This document shows positions 7,541-19,500 of a stretch of 25,339 bases of DNA, piece by piece. Positions within the stretch are counted from its first letter, which is position 1; the number at the start of each line of letters is the position of its first letter. The DNA is taken from the NCBI GenBank assembly GCA_025924495.1, contig JAICIG010000048.1:1-25339 (forward strand). The letters run 5' to 3'. The notes beneath the pieces were generated by a model. That model had not been told where the DNA came from, did not search any database, and saw only the letters and a program-made list of their open reading frames with translations. The translations under genes and the position numbers were made by a program. Origin of the DNA: Pirellulales bacterium. Its GTDB lineage: Bacteria > Planctomycetota > Planctomycetia > Pirellulales > JAICIG01.

Positions 7541-10500
7541 GGTCCCGAGCTGATCTCCATTCTGGCCAATAGCGGCGATGCAGTCTTCTCACGCAACACC
7601 TCGGGTCAGCCGACAGTGTTGCACGTGTCGCCGCGCGAACTGGACCTGTTCTTTAACCAGGGTTCGGTCATCGACCCGACCACCCTGGGCGGCATCCAGG
7701 TGGTTGGCGCCGGCGCCGACGGTGCGCTGAACACGGGCGACGACGTCGCCATTCCGCCCGGATTTATTGGCATCGGCGCGACGCCCAATGAAGTCGTGCT
7801 CCGCTTCTCGCAGGCCTTGCCGGACGGTCTGTATGGGGTGAATCTGATCGGCACGGGTTCCAACGCTCTGGCCGATACCAACTCGCCGCCGGATCTTTTC
7901 AATAGCGGCGTTGCGCCGCAGCTGAACTTGCAAGTCGATTTTCGGGTGAGCGCCGCGCCGCAAGTCATATCGGTCGTGCCCGAGCCGGTCAGCTACGATC
8001 CGGGCACGGGACAGCTCAAACAAGCCAACAACCAAATCGACGTCTATTTCAACAAAGCCATTCAGACGTTGCCTCAGTCGATCAACCAGCTCGATCCGGC
8101 GCTGTTCCAGTTGATCTACACGGCGGGCACGGCCAACACGAACGACGACACTTCGTTCCGGCCCAATTCGGTAAGCTTCGATGCCAGCACGAACAAGGCG
8201 ACGCTCTTGTTTGCGCAGCCGCTGGAGTTGCTCGTTCCGGGCGCAAGCGGCGGTTCTTTCCGCCTGCGCATCGGCAATGATCAAGCCGTCAGCGGCGACC
8301 TGGTCAATACCACGTCGACCGCCGTCGCGATTCCGGAACCCGGATCGACGTATGGCGATACGCAGCAACCGAGCCTGGCGCCATACTCAGCGGGAATTCT
8401 CGACGGGTCGCCTTCCGCCGCGCATCAAATCATCCAGACCAGCCTCGGAGCGTCGAGCGTCAGTCCTGGGCTGGCCTATCCGGGCGGCAATTACGGCCCC
8501 GGCGTGCGCAATGTGCCGGTTCAACAACACATTGATCTGAGTGCGTCGCCGCTCACCGCTCTGCCCACTCCCGGCACTGTTCCGGTGCTGACCTACAACT
8601 TTCCGGCGATCTACGGCAGCGCGGCCGGCAATCCGCAACTGCAGAACGTGATCACCGCGGAACAGGAGAATCTGACTCGCGAGATTTTCCAGCTGTGGTC
8701 GAATTACCTCGGCGTGCAGTTCAAGGAAATCAGCGATTCCTCGCTTGGCGCGGCTGATTTTGGCATCGTCACGGGCGTGGTGCAGGCGGTCAATCCTACC
8801 GCTCCGGCAAGCTTGCCGGCCATCGCCGGCCCCGCGCCGACCAGCCCGCTCACCGGTCTCAATGGCAAGCCGGAATATCTTGCCGTAATGAATGCTCAAA
8901 TCTTTGCGACGGAGAGCCTGTATGGCGGCCCTTGGTTCTCCGCAGCGATGCAACAGATCGGACGTCTGCTGGGCCTGGGCTACGACGGCGAAGGCGCACC
9001 GGGCACGGTCATGGGGCTAGGAGGCGGCGACCCCGCGACGGGCGCCGCAACGGAACCGGTCTTTCCGGGCAATGCCGACATTCTGCATGGGCAGTACATC
9101 TACCGTCCGCAGAGCGACAATGTCGACATGTACGCGTTCACGGTGAATTCCGCCGGCACGTTCAATGCCGAAACAATTGCTCAGCGGTTGACGGACGCCA
9201 GCGGCGCGCCGACGCCCAGCGGCCTGAATTCGGTGATCACGCTATATGGCCAAAGCAATGTAATCCAGGCGCCGCAAAACGGCGGTCTGAGCGTAATCGA
9301 CGGCAGCACTTTTACGCTCAACGATGGGGTGCATCCGCCGGTAACGTTTGAATTCGCCGCCAACGGTCGAACACTGAGCGACGGCAACACGCCGATCAAC
9401 TACTTGACGAGCCAGTCGTCGAACGCCATTGCGAACGATATCGCCAGCGCCATCAACCAGAACGTGACAGTGACTGGTTTAAAGGCCACCGCGACCGTCC
9501 AATTCAACCAGGTCGTCCTCAACGGGCCGCTGACCGTCACCCCAGGCGGAAGCCAGGGCGGCGTAACGTATACCGTCTCGCGACAAATCATCGCTCGCAA
9601 CGACGATTACTTCGGCGCGGATTCGTTTGTCAATTTGCGTCTGGCGCCTGGCGTCTATTACGTCGCGGTGACGAGCACGGGCAATACGCAGTTCGATCCG
9701 AATGTTCCGGGCAGCGGCGCCGGGGGCACGACGCAAGGCGCCTACGACCTGAAGCTCGACTTTACGCCGGATCGAGTCCGCAATCTGACGGACACCAGCG
9801 GAACTCCGCTCCAGGGCAATTCCAACGGCACGTCCGGCGGCGCTTATGATTTCTGGTTCAACGTCGGCAATACGATCTTTGTCGACAAGAATCCGCCGCC
9901 TGGCGCCGGCGGAGTTGCCGACGGCTCATTACAGCATCCTTACACGAATGTCGCGCAAGCCTTGCAGGTGGCGGCTGACCGGATCATCGCTCCTGCCGGT
10001 TCGGCTGGCCTCATCGGGCAGACGTTCGTGGTCAACGATGGCTTTAATCCGCCGGTGACGTTCGAATTTGTCGACTCGGTCGCCAACCCGAACGTGACGC
10101 CCGGGTCAATACTCGCGGATGGCAATTCTGCAGTGCCCTTCAATCCGGGCTCGCAATTCCTGGCCCCCGACAGTGCGCAGCAAGTTGCCGGCGACATTGT
10201 GTCGGCCATCTCCCAGAGCACCACGCCGCTGCAGGTGGCGCCGTCTGCAAACGGCAACGTCGTCGACGTCACGGGCGCTTCGTTCGTCGACGTCAAAGGC
10301 GCGCCCTTGCTGCTGTCGGCGGCCAAGTTGGTGCGCATCCTGGGCTCTGCCATCGCCGACAACAGCATCGGCGTGCCCGTCGGCGCGACAGGGGCCATGG
10401 TCGATACCCGTCCCAACGGCCACAACACGTTCCAAATCTCCGCGGGAACAGTTACTTCGACCTTCTCGTACTTCTACGGAGACGCGATTGAAGTCTCGGC

Positions 10501-13500
10501 CGCCAGCGGCGCCAACATCGCCGACACCAGCACCTTCACCATTACGCAGGGTACGACGCCCGTCACGTTCGAGTTCGCCGCCAACGGCAGAACCGTTGCG
10601 GCCGGCCACGTGGCAATCAATTACAGCACGGCCGATTCCAAGGCGAAATTGGCCACAGAAATTGCACAGGCGATTAACGCCGCGGCGGCCGCCGGGAAGT
10701 TCGGAGCCAATTCGCCGATTTCTGCTTCGTATAGTGGAATCGGCTTCGATCAGAACGCAGCCATCAGCATCGGCAGCAATGCCAGCACGACCTTCAGCGT
10801 CGCCGTCAGCGGCCTGGTGCTGAAAACCAGTGCGACCAAATTGACGATCGCGGCGGGCACGATTGCGGTTTACTTCCGCACCAGCGATTCGGCCGCTCAA
10901 CTTGCCCAGGACATGGCTGCGGCAATCAACGCTTCGCCGCTGAGTCAGCCGGCGGGCGGCGACATCGTCGCAACGGTCAGTCCGAATGCCGTCGCCTACA
11001 CGAATGGCGTCGCCTGGTTCGTGAACTTGTCGGCCGTCGGCGTCATCAACGTGAATGCTCAGAACGTCAATGGGCAACTCGTCAATGGGCAACCGTCGCT
11101 GGCCTTGATTTCTGTTTCCAATGTTCAGCCTTACGAGATTGGCAATAGCCAATTTGGCGGCGCTCCCTTGGCCGACGGCGCGACGATGAATGTGCCGCAA
11201 GGGGTCACCGTGATGATCGATGCTGGCGCCGTCTTCAAGTTGGAAGGCGCCAATATCAGCGTGGGGGTCAACTCGCCCGGCGTCGACCGCAGCGGTGCGG
11301 CGCTCCAAGTGCTCGGCACGCCGACGAGTTCGGTCAATTTTACGTCGTTCCACGACAACTCCGTCGGCACGCTCACCGACACCGTCACTGCGCCTTCGCC
11401 CGGAGATTGGGGCGGCATCGTCTTCGGCCAAAACGCCGATCTCGAGCGGCAGGGTATTTTTCTCGACAGCGTGAATCATGCCCGGCTGACCTACGGCGGC
11501 GGCGGTGTGGTGGTCGATGGAATCCAAGCGACCTATACGCCGATTCACCTGGCCGGTTCACGGCCGGCGATCACTTACAATACGATCCTGCTCAGCCACG
11601 ATGCCGCGATTTCGGCCGATCCCAACAGCTTCGCCGAAACGATTTTCGGCAGCCCGGCCTATGATCCCTCCACAGGACGCGGATTGTCGGCCTTGCAAGC
11701 GTTTACCAGCGACTACGAACGGGCTGGCCCTGACATTTTGGGCAATACGCTGGCAATCACCCAGCCCGGCGCCCTGCTTCTCAACGCAGTTGCGGCCAGC
11801 CAAATCGTGCCCGGCGAAACGTTCGTGATTACAACGCCCGGGCCCGGCCTCGGCGGCACAAATCCCAATGTCGGCGTGAGCAACGTCTTCGAGTTCGTCA
11901 ACTCGCTTGCCAATCCGAGCGTGACGCCTGGTCAGAAGCTGGCGGATGGCAATTTCGCGGTTCCCTTCAACCTCGGCTCGCAAACGGCTCCGATCAAGCC
12001 CGCCGACACGGCGCAGCAGGTGGCGATCGACATTCTGAATGCGATTCAAGGGGCCAAGATCGGCGTGACGGCGAGCATTGTTGCCGGCAGCGCGCAGGTG
12101 GCGATTAGCGGCGCCTCGAGCGTCACTCCTTCCACGCCGAGCAGCTTTTTGGCGCCCAGCGGTTCGCAGTTGGTCGATGGCCAGACCTTTGTCGTCACGA
12201 ACCGGGCCACTGGAGCGCAAACGACTTTTGAGTTCGACAGCAATGGTCAGGTCGCGACAGGAAACGTCGCCATCACGTTCACCAAGAGCGATACGTCGGC
12301 GACGGTGGCCGGCTCGATGGTGGTTGCCATTAATGGCTCGACCGCCGGAGTCGCCGCGGTCCTGGCAGGCTCGCAAGTCGTTCTGAACGGCGCCGTTAAT
12401 TCGCAATTTAACAATTTGCAAGGCGGCGGCGTTGCGATCACATCAACTCGAACTTTGACGCTCTCTGCCGGCAACGCCGTAACCGACGGCACGACGTTTG
12501 CCATCTCAAACGTAAAGACGGGCGCCAATGTCACCTTCGAATATCACCTGACGAGCGACGTCACTCCGGTTGCGTCCGGCCACATCGCCATCGTTTACTC
12601 CAAAACGGATTCCAACATGAAAGTCGCCACCGAGACCGCGGCGGCGATCAACCAGGCCGGCTTGTCCCTGTCGGCTGTCGTTTCCGGCGCTCAGGTGTCG
12701 CTGTTGGAAAGCGCCACGGGCGAGTTTGCATCGCCGTTGAGCGTTCAGACTCCGATGATCGCCAACACGCTGAACGGGCTCTTTATTCGGACCAAGGATG
12801 CCGCGACGCAGGCGTCGGAGACGCTCACGGTGGCGGCTCGCTGGACCGCGACGGACATTCCTTACTTGCTATCCGACAATCTGATTGTGCAAGGCAATCC
12901 GGGCGGACAGCTCGATAATACGCCTCGCATCAGCGGCCGGCTCGATATCGATCCGGGCGCCACGATTAAGTTGGCAAACGCCCGAATCGAGACGCAGATG
13001 GGCGCGAACTTGATCGCCGAGGGAACCGCCAGCGCGCCGATCGTGTTCAGCTCGCTGCACGACAGTTCCTACGGCGGGGGCGGCACTTTCTTTACCGATG
13101 GCATCGTCGCCAATTCATCGTCTGTTCAACACGTCGCCGCGCCGGGCGACTGGGCAGGGTTGTATTTTGCTCCCACCTCGCGAGGCAGCCTTGACCACGC
13201 GCTGATCGCTTACGCCGGCGGCAATGCCACGGTGCAAGGCAACTCGGACGCGTTCGATGCCGTTGAAATTCATCAGGCCACGGTGCGAATCGCCAATACC
13301 AACCTTTTGAATAATGCGGCAGGACAGGCGACCGCGACGCGCGGCGATCTGCTGAGCAACGATAATGCAACCGTTTACGTGTTGGGCGCTCAGCCGATTC
13401 TTGTCAATAACGTGTTTGAAAACAACGCGGGCGCGGCGATCAGCATCAACGCCAATTCACTGACATCGAGCATTGTTCCTGATTCGGGCAGAAGCACGGG

Positions 13501-16500
13501 TGCGATTGATCGCTTTACTCAGTTTGATGATAACCGCGGACCCTTGGTGCGGCTGAATGCAATCGGCAACACACTGACCCATTCGGCCGTGAATGGCATG
13601 GTCGTGCGCGCGGGTACGCTCGACACGGCATCCGTGTGGGACGATACCGACATTGTGCATGTCGTGAAGGGCCAAATTCAGGTTTCGAATGTCGATAGCG
13701 TCGGCGGATTGATGCTTGAGAGCAACGCGTCGCAAAGCCTGGTCGTCAAGCTCTCGGGAGATAGTGCCGGCTTCACAGCTACCGGCACGCCGCTGGACAT
13801 CACCAATCGGGTCGGCGGCTCGGTGCAAATCGTAGGCACGCCAAACCACCCGGTAATTCTTACGGCCCTGACCGATACGACCGCCGGAGCTGGTTTGACG
13901 CCGGATGGTCGACCGCAGTACGACACGAACAACACCGGTATTGGCCTGGGCGTTACCGTCGATTCTCTGCCGACTTTTCCGCCCTCGGGCGGTCAGCTTA
14001 CGGTGACGCCGAGCAACAGCGCGGCCGGCCTGGTGAACGCCATGCTACTGCGTCCCTTGCCCGCCGGCGTCACTGTTGCCGGCTCGAATTTCGTCGGGGG
14101 CGCGACTCAGTCGGGCACATATATCAATGGCGATGGCGTGCCGCTGCAGATTCCGCAGAAAGGCATCATCCTCACGACTGGCAACGCGCAAATACCAGCC
14201 AAGAACACCTCCCCCGCATTTGGCGCCGGCTTGGGACTGCCTGGCGATCCGAAGCTGACCGGACTGATCGGCGGCACGGCGACGCACGACGCGAACGAAT
14301 TGACGTTTACGGTCAATGTCAGTCCTACTTCCGGGATCAAATCGGGCTCGTTCGAATTTCAATTCGGCAGCGACGAGTTCCCTGAATTTGTCGGCACATT
14401 CAATGATGTGTTGGCGGCCTGGGAAAACGGGGATCCGACCACGAATTTCCTGCACGATTCCAAGGGCAATTTGGTTTCGGTCAACAGCGCTTTCTTCAAC
14501 ATCGACAACAATGTTCAGACGCCCGGTACGTCGCCGTTGAACATCGAATACGACGGGATGACCTCGGGGCTCAAGGCGCAATTTCCGCTGAAACCCGGGG
14601 TGAACACCATCACGATTGCCATTGCGGATGCGTTTGACGACATCGTTGACTCCGGCGTGTTACTGACTGATTTGCACTTCAGCACCCAAGATGTCGGCGC
14701 TGGCGGAGTCACCGCGGGCGGCGCTTCGGCGGGAGCGTGGAAAGGCATCACTCTCGACCAATACAGCAACGACACGAACGTTGCCACGGTCAATGAGTTG
14801 GAAACGGCTTATACCGGAGGCGTCGGAACCAATGAAACGCCCGCTACCGCACAATCATTAGGCCAATTGGCGCCCAATTTATTGAGCGGGGACGACACGC
14901 AACGACTTGGCTTCACCGTCAACGGCACAATCAGTCCTAACTATTCGGGCGACGTCGATACCTACGCGTTCCAAGCCCAACCCGGTACGCCCGTGTGGAT
15001 CAATCTGGGCAATTCGTCGCCAAGCCTGGATTCCGTCGTCGAATTGGTAGCGGCCAACGGCACGGTCCTGGCCCGCAGCGACAATGCCTTGGATGAGGCG
15101 AACAATCCGTTCCTGCTGCAACAGATTCTACCCAATAATCTCGCGCAGCCGCTTGCCAGCGGCTCCACGTTGGGCGGCAATTACGACCCCAGCCAGCCGA
15201 GCCTGAGCGACACGACCTACGATCCGGCCAGCTTGCAGCTTCCGAGTCTGCGGAACCAGTTCTCCTCCAATCCGCACGACGCAGGTTTCCGCGTCGTGCT
15301 GCCGGGCGCTACGAACGGCACGACTCCCTCGAATTACTACATTCGCGTTTACAGCAAGAACTCCGCAGCGAGCGGGCAAGCGCAGTTCGTGCCGGGGAGG
15401 GGGAATAGCAGCGGTTCCTATCAGCTGCAGATTCGTCTGCAAGAGCTGCAACAATACGCCGGTTCCACCGTGCAATATGCGGATATCCGTTACGCCACGA
15501 ACGGCATCAGCATCCAGGGACTGCCCGGCAATTCCCCGCTCGTCGGCGATGCCGGCCAAAATCCGACTCCCACCACGACCGACGCCGCTTCCGTCAATCA
15601 ACCCAGCCCGCTGCAAACGGCCCAGGATCTCGGCAATCTGCTGACGACCAAGCAAGGGGCGATCAACGTGGCGGGCAACGTTCCCGGACGGACGCTCGTG
15701 ACGTGGTATAAGTTCCAGCTTGGCTATGACCAGTTGCAGGCGATTCAGGGCTTGAATGCCGGCAGCAAGACGTGGTCGACCATTTTCGACGTCAATTATG
15801 CGGACGGTTTGTCCCGGCCGAACACCACGCTTTCGGTCTATGACTCCACAGGAACACTGATCTACGTCGGTCGCAGCTCCAATGTTGGCGACGATCAGAC
15901 TTCGAACTCTCCAAGCGCGGCAAGCAATCTGAGTTTTGGCTCCTATGGGCAGTTGGATCCGTATCTGGGCTCGGTGCAGTTGCCCGCGGGCGCCAGTGTC
16001 GGCGCGGCGCAGACCTATTATGTCGCGATTAGCTCCGATGCCGCCCTGCCTCAGGCGCTTGATGCTACCTACGCGGCAGGCAGCGCCAATGGTCTGGTGC
16101 GACTGGAGCCAGTCGATTCCGTCAATCGGGTCGTCGAAGATCATGTTGGCAGCCAAGGCGGACAGACCGCGCAATCGCCGAGCAGCCTGACGACGATGTT
16201 CAACGGAACAGTTGACACGACCAACTTCGATCCGACGAAGCCGATCACGCCGACGGCGCAGCAGATTCAGCAAATCCAATCGTTGAACACCAGCGCCGTT
16301 CCGTTCTCGCTGGGCGACGTGGTGCTGTTCGTCGATCAAGGACAGTCCACCGGCCATTTGCAAACGGTGAATCCTTTTACCGGCGCGCTGGTGACGGATA
16401 TTGGCCCCACGCCCGGAACCGGCGGCGGCTTTGATGACATTGCGATGCGGAACGATGGTCAGCTCTACAGCTTGACGATCGGCCCGCCGGGGGCTCCGAC

Positions 16501-19500
16501 GGACGCCAACTCGGGCGTTTACACGCGAATCGACACGGGCACCGCGGCGGGAACCGCCATTGGCAGCGACGGGATCACAACCTATGACGTTGTTGGGGGA
16601 ACCGTTACCGCGCAGAACGTGGGCGTGCAGATTCACGCGCTGTCGTTCGTGCAAAATGGGACGACCCGCCAATTGTTTGCAGTCGGCAGCTATGTAGGCG
16701 GCCCCGGTTCGCCCGGCTTCTCCAACGGTCTGTATCAGCTCGACCCCAACACGGGCGCCGTTCTCAATCCGCCATCCAAACCGGCCGTTCCGCCGACCAA
16801 TCCGCTGCCCAGGCTGCTCAATCCTGCCGGCGTGTCGTCCTTCGAGCAAATCACCGGACTGGCTTCCGCGAATGGCGTACTCTATGCGGTGACGGACGCG
16901 GGCGGCCTGTACGTGGTGAATAATCCGAGCGGCGGCGCCTCTCTTCAGTTTGTAGGCAAGATCACGGACGCCAATGGCAATGCGGTGTCGTTCACTTCGC
17001 TCACCAACGGACCGCCCGACGTCGCCAATGGCGCGTATGCGAAAGATCTGTTTGCGGCCGACGCCAAGGGAAATCTGTGGGCCTTCAATACGTCAGGGAT
17101 CCTGCAGCCGATCTTCTCCAACGGGCAGACGAGTATTCCGTTGGGCACGACCAATATCACCGGTCTCGCGTTCTCGACCCTGGACTACAACCTGTGGCAC
17201 GTCACCGATGCCCGCGCCACGGACGCCGGGCACGGAATTAACTCGGCGCCGGATCAAAGCCGCAATGCACTATCGAACGCGGCGAATCAGCCTCAAGCCG
17301 GCAATCTGAGTTACTATTTCGGTCTGGAGAATCCCAACGCCGCGGGCGTCATCGACACCGGCAGCAATGCGACGCTCCAGCCCGGGGCGGCGAACTACGC
17401 CTCAAACAACAGCGTCTACGGCACCTATAACCTGCCCGGCGGCGCGTTAGGCAGTTTGCAGACCAACGGCTTCAGCCTGGCCAATTACAACACGGGCGAC
17501 GCGCCAACTCTGTATTTCAATTACTTCCTCAATTCGGGGCAAAATGCGACCAATACGCCCGCCTTTAAGTCCAGCGCGCGGGTGCTGATCTCGAGCGACG
17601 GCGGCGTCACCTGGGACGAAGTCGCCACGAATGATCCCACGCGGACGGCTTATAACGCCTCCAAGGATCCTCTGACCGGCTCGCTCGGCTCGCGACAGAA
17701 TACTCAGACTGGCGAGTTGCCGTCCTTCGACAGCGCCTCGGCCTTGGCGCCAGTCACGACGCTCAATGGCCAGCCCGCCGTCGACCCGCGGCAGCAAGTG
17801 CAGCAGCTTTTCGATGGATCAGGCACGTGGCGCCAGGCGCGGGTCGATCTAAGCAATTACGCGGGAAAGAGCAACTTGTTGATGCGGTTCGATTTCAGCA
17901 GCGCTGGCTCGATGAACCAGGGCTTGCCCGGCGACAAGTTCGGCGCCTTTAACAGCCCGACTCGCGGCCAGAATAATGGCTTCGAAGGATTCTACGTCGA
18001 CGATCTGGTTGTCGGTTTTGCCGGGCGCGGGGAAATGGTTACGGGAAGTTCCAGCAATACGCAATTCTTCGCCACGCCGCAAAGCACGAACACCAACGCT
18101 CCGACGCAATTCCTCACCGGGCCTTATCAGCTGGATATCCGTTCCGGAACTCCTTACGCCGTCACTGCCGATCCTAATCAACCCGATATTCAGCTCGTCC
18201 ATTCGTACGACGTCAACGATCGGTTGACGGATGCCTTCACGATCATCGCGCCGGCAGCCAACGCGCTGCAGGATGGCCAGACATTCCAGGTCAACGACGG
18301 AGTCCATGTCGTAACGTTCGAGTTCGCGGCCAATGGGCGCGTCTTGACCGACGGCAATGCGCCGATCAACTACTTGACTTCCGACGCAGCCACTGCCGTC
18401 GCGGCGAAGATTGCCGCGGCGGTTAATGTCAACTCGACCTTGAAGGGCGTGCGAGCGACCGTCACCGCGGGCAATCGAGTGGACTTCTTCGGCGCCACGA
18501 ACATCTCGTCGGCCAACGCGGTTGCGGGAGCCTTGACGGTCGATATTGCCAACCAAACGCTGACCGAGTCCGGAGCGACGTCAACGACCCAGGTCACGAT
18601 CAGCCGGACGAACCTCTCGCCGGCGGCGCTGGGCAGCGCGGTCTCCGTTCAGTTGCAGGCGATCGACGTGGCAGGCGGCGGAGCCAGTACGAATGTGACG
18701 ATGACCGATCCCTCGAACAATGCGACGAGCCAGGGCGGTCTGTTGAACGTTCTGATCCCTGCGGGTTCGACATCCGTCACGATTACCGTGCAGGCCTTGA
18801 AGCAGACGGCGGGGGTCGGCGGGCCGGAACTGGCCGACGGACCACAAAAAGTGGCGATTGTCGCCAGGGCGAATCAGTATGGCTCCAGCAGCAATACCCT
18901 GGACGTTACGGATGATGCCGGCGTCGTGCCCACGTTAACGGTGGCGATCTCCTCGCCCACTTCACACACGATTCTTGAAAACGCCGGGCCGAATGCGGCG
19001 ACGGGAGTTGTGACTCGCAATTCGCCCTACCTGAACACCGACCTGGTAGTCACTCTCACTAGTCTCGATCCGGCTTCGGCGACCGTGCCCGCCACGGTCA
19101 CGATTCCGGCCGGCCAGTTGTCCGCCAGCTTCCCGATCGACGCGGTCGATGACAATGTGTTGCGCCAACAGCCGGTGAATGTCGTGATCGTGGCCTCGGC
19201 GGCGAACTTTGCCAGCGGCAACACGTCAATTGCAGTCCGAGATGACGGAGATGCAAGCCAGGTGCCGCTGAACACGCCGCTGTGGACGGCCCAGGGACCG
19301 GCTCCGATTACGGGCGGGCTGGAATCAAACATTGTTGGGGCCGGCAATGTGCTGAATCCGCTCAGCGGCGGCATCCAGACCGTACTCGTCGATCCCGCCG
19401 ACACGAGCGGCAACACGATCTTCGTAGGCACGGTCAATGGCGGCATCTGGGAAACGACCAATGCACTTGGTCCCAATGGGCCGACGTGGATTCCGCTTAC

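Larger units (their letters stand above)
11119..13937 (+). other. beta-helix-like units interrupted by insertion
   Basis: Three units share a layout: a pedestal such as GVTVMIDAGAVFKLEGA or RLDIDPGATIKLANA, then LxxxGTxxxxVxFxSxHD, then PGDWxGxxF. The HD-like positions are near 11350, 13055 and 13870, and the DW-like motifs near 11400, 13142 and 14722. Short turns such as ILGNTL, LVNNVFENN and AIGNTLTHSAVNG fit a right-handed parallel beta-helix. A block of about 340 residues interrupts the first unit (11753-12772). Confidence 0.55.

Noticed and set aside
7589..8368. 259-residue minus-strand frame near the start of the giant gene
   Set aside because: It has arginine-rich composition and no motif. 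The opposite strand encodes the Ig-like region with a good start and ribosome binding site.
8951..8983. active metalloprotease site
   Set aside because: All zinc-binding His and the catalytic Glu are replaced, so an active protease cannot be claimed.
9299..12652. tandem array of a mobile element or CRISPR
   Set aside because: The repeats are conserved at protein level, keep the reading frame and vary in DNA sequence and spacing, which fits protein modules rather than CRISPR or insertion sequences.
15128..16849. 573-residue minus-strand open frame over the giant gene
   Set aside because: It is Arg-, Ala- and Gly-rich with no domain pattern. It is antisense to a frame with clear PPC and propeller motifs and arises from GC-rich codon bias. 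The same holds for the minus-strand frames at 10106-11548, 11558-12421, 17849-18556, 19532-20584, 21719-22453 and 23699-24493.
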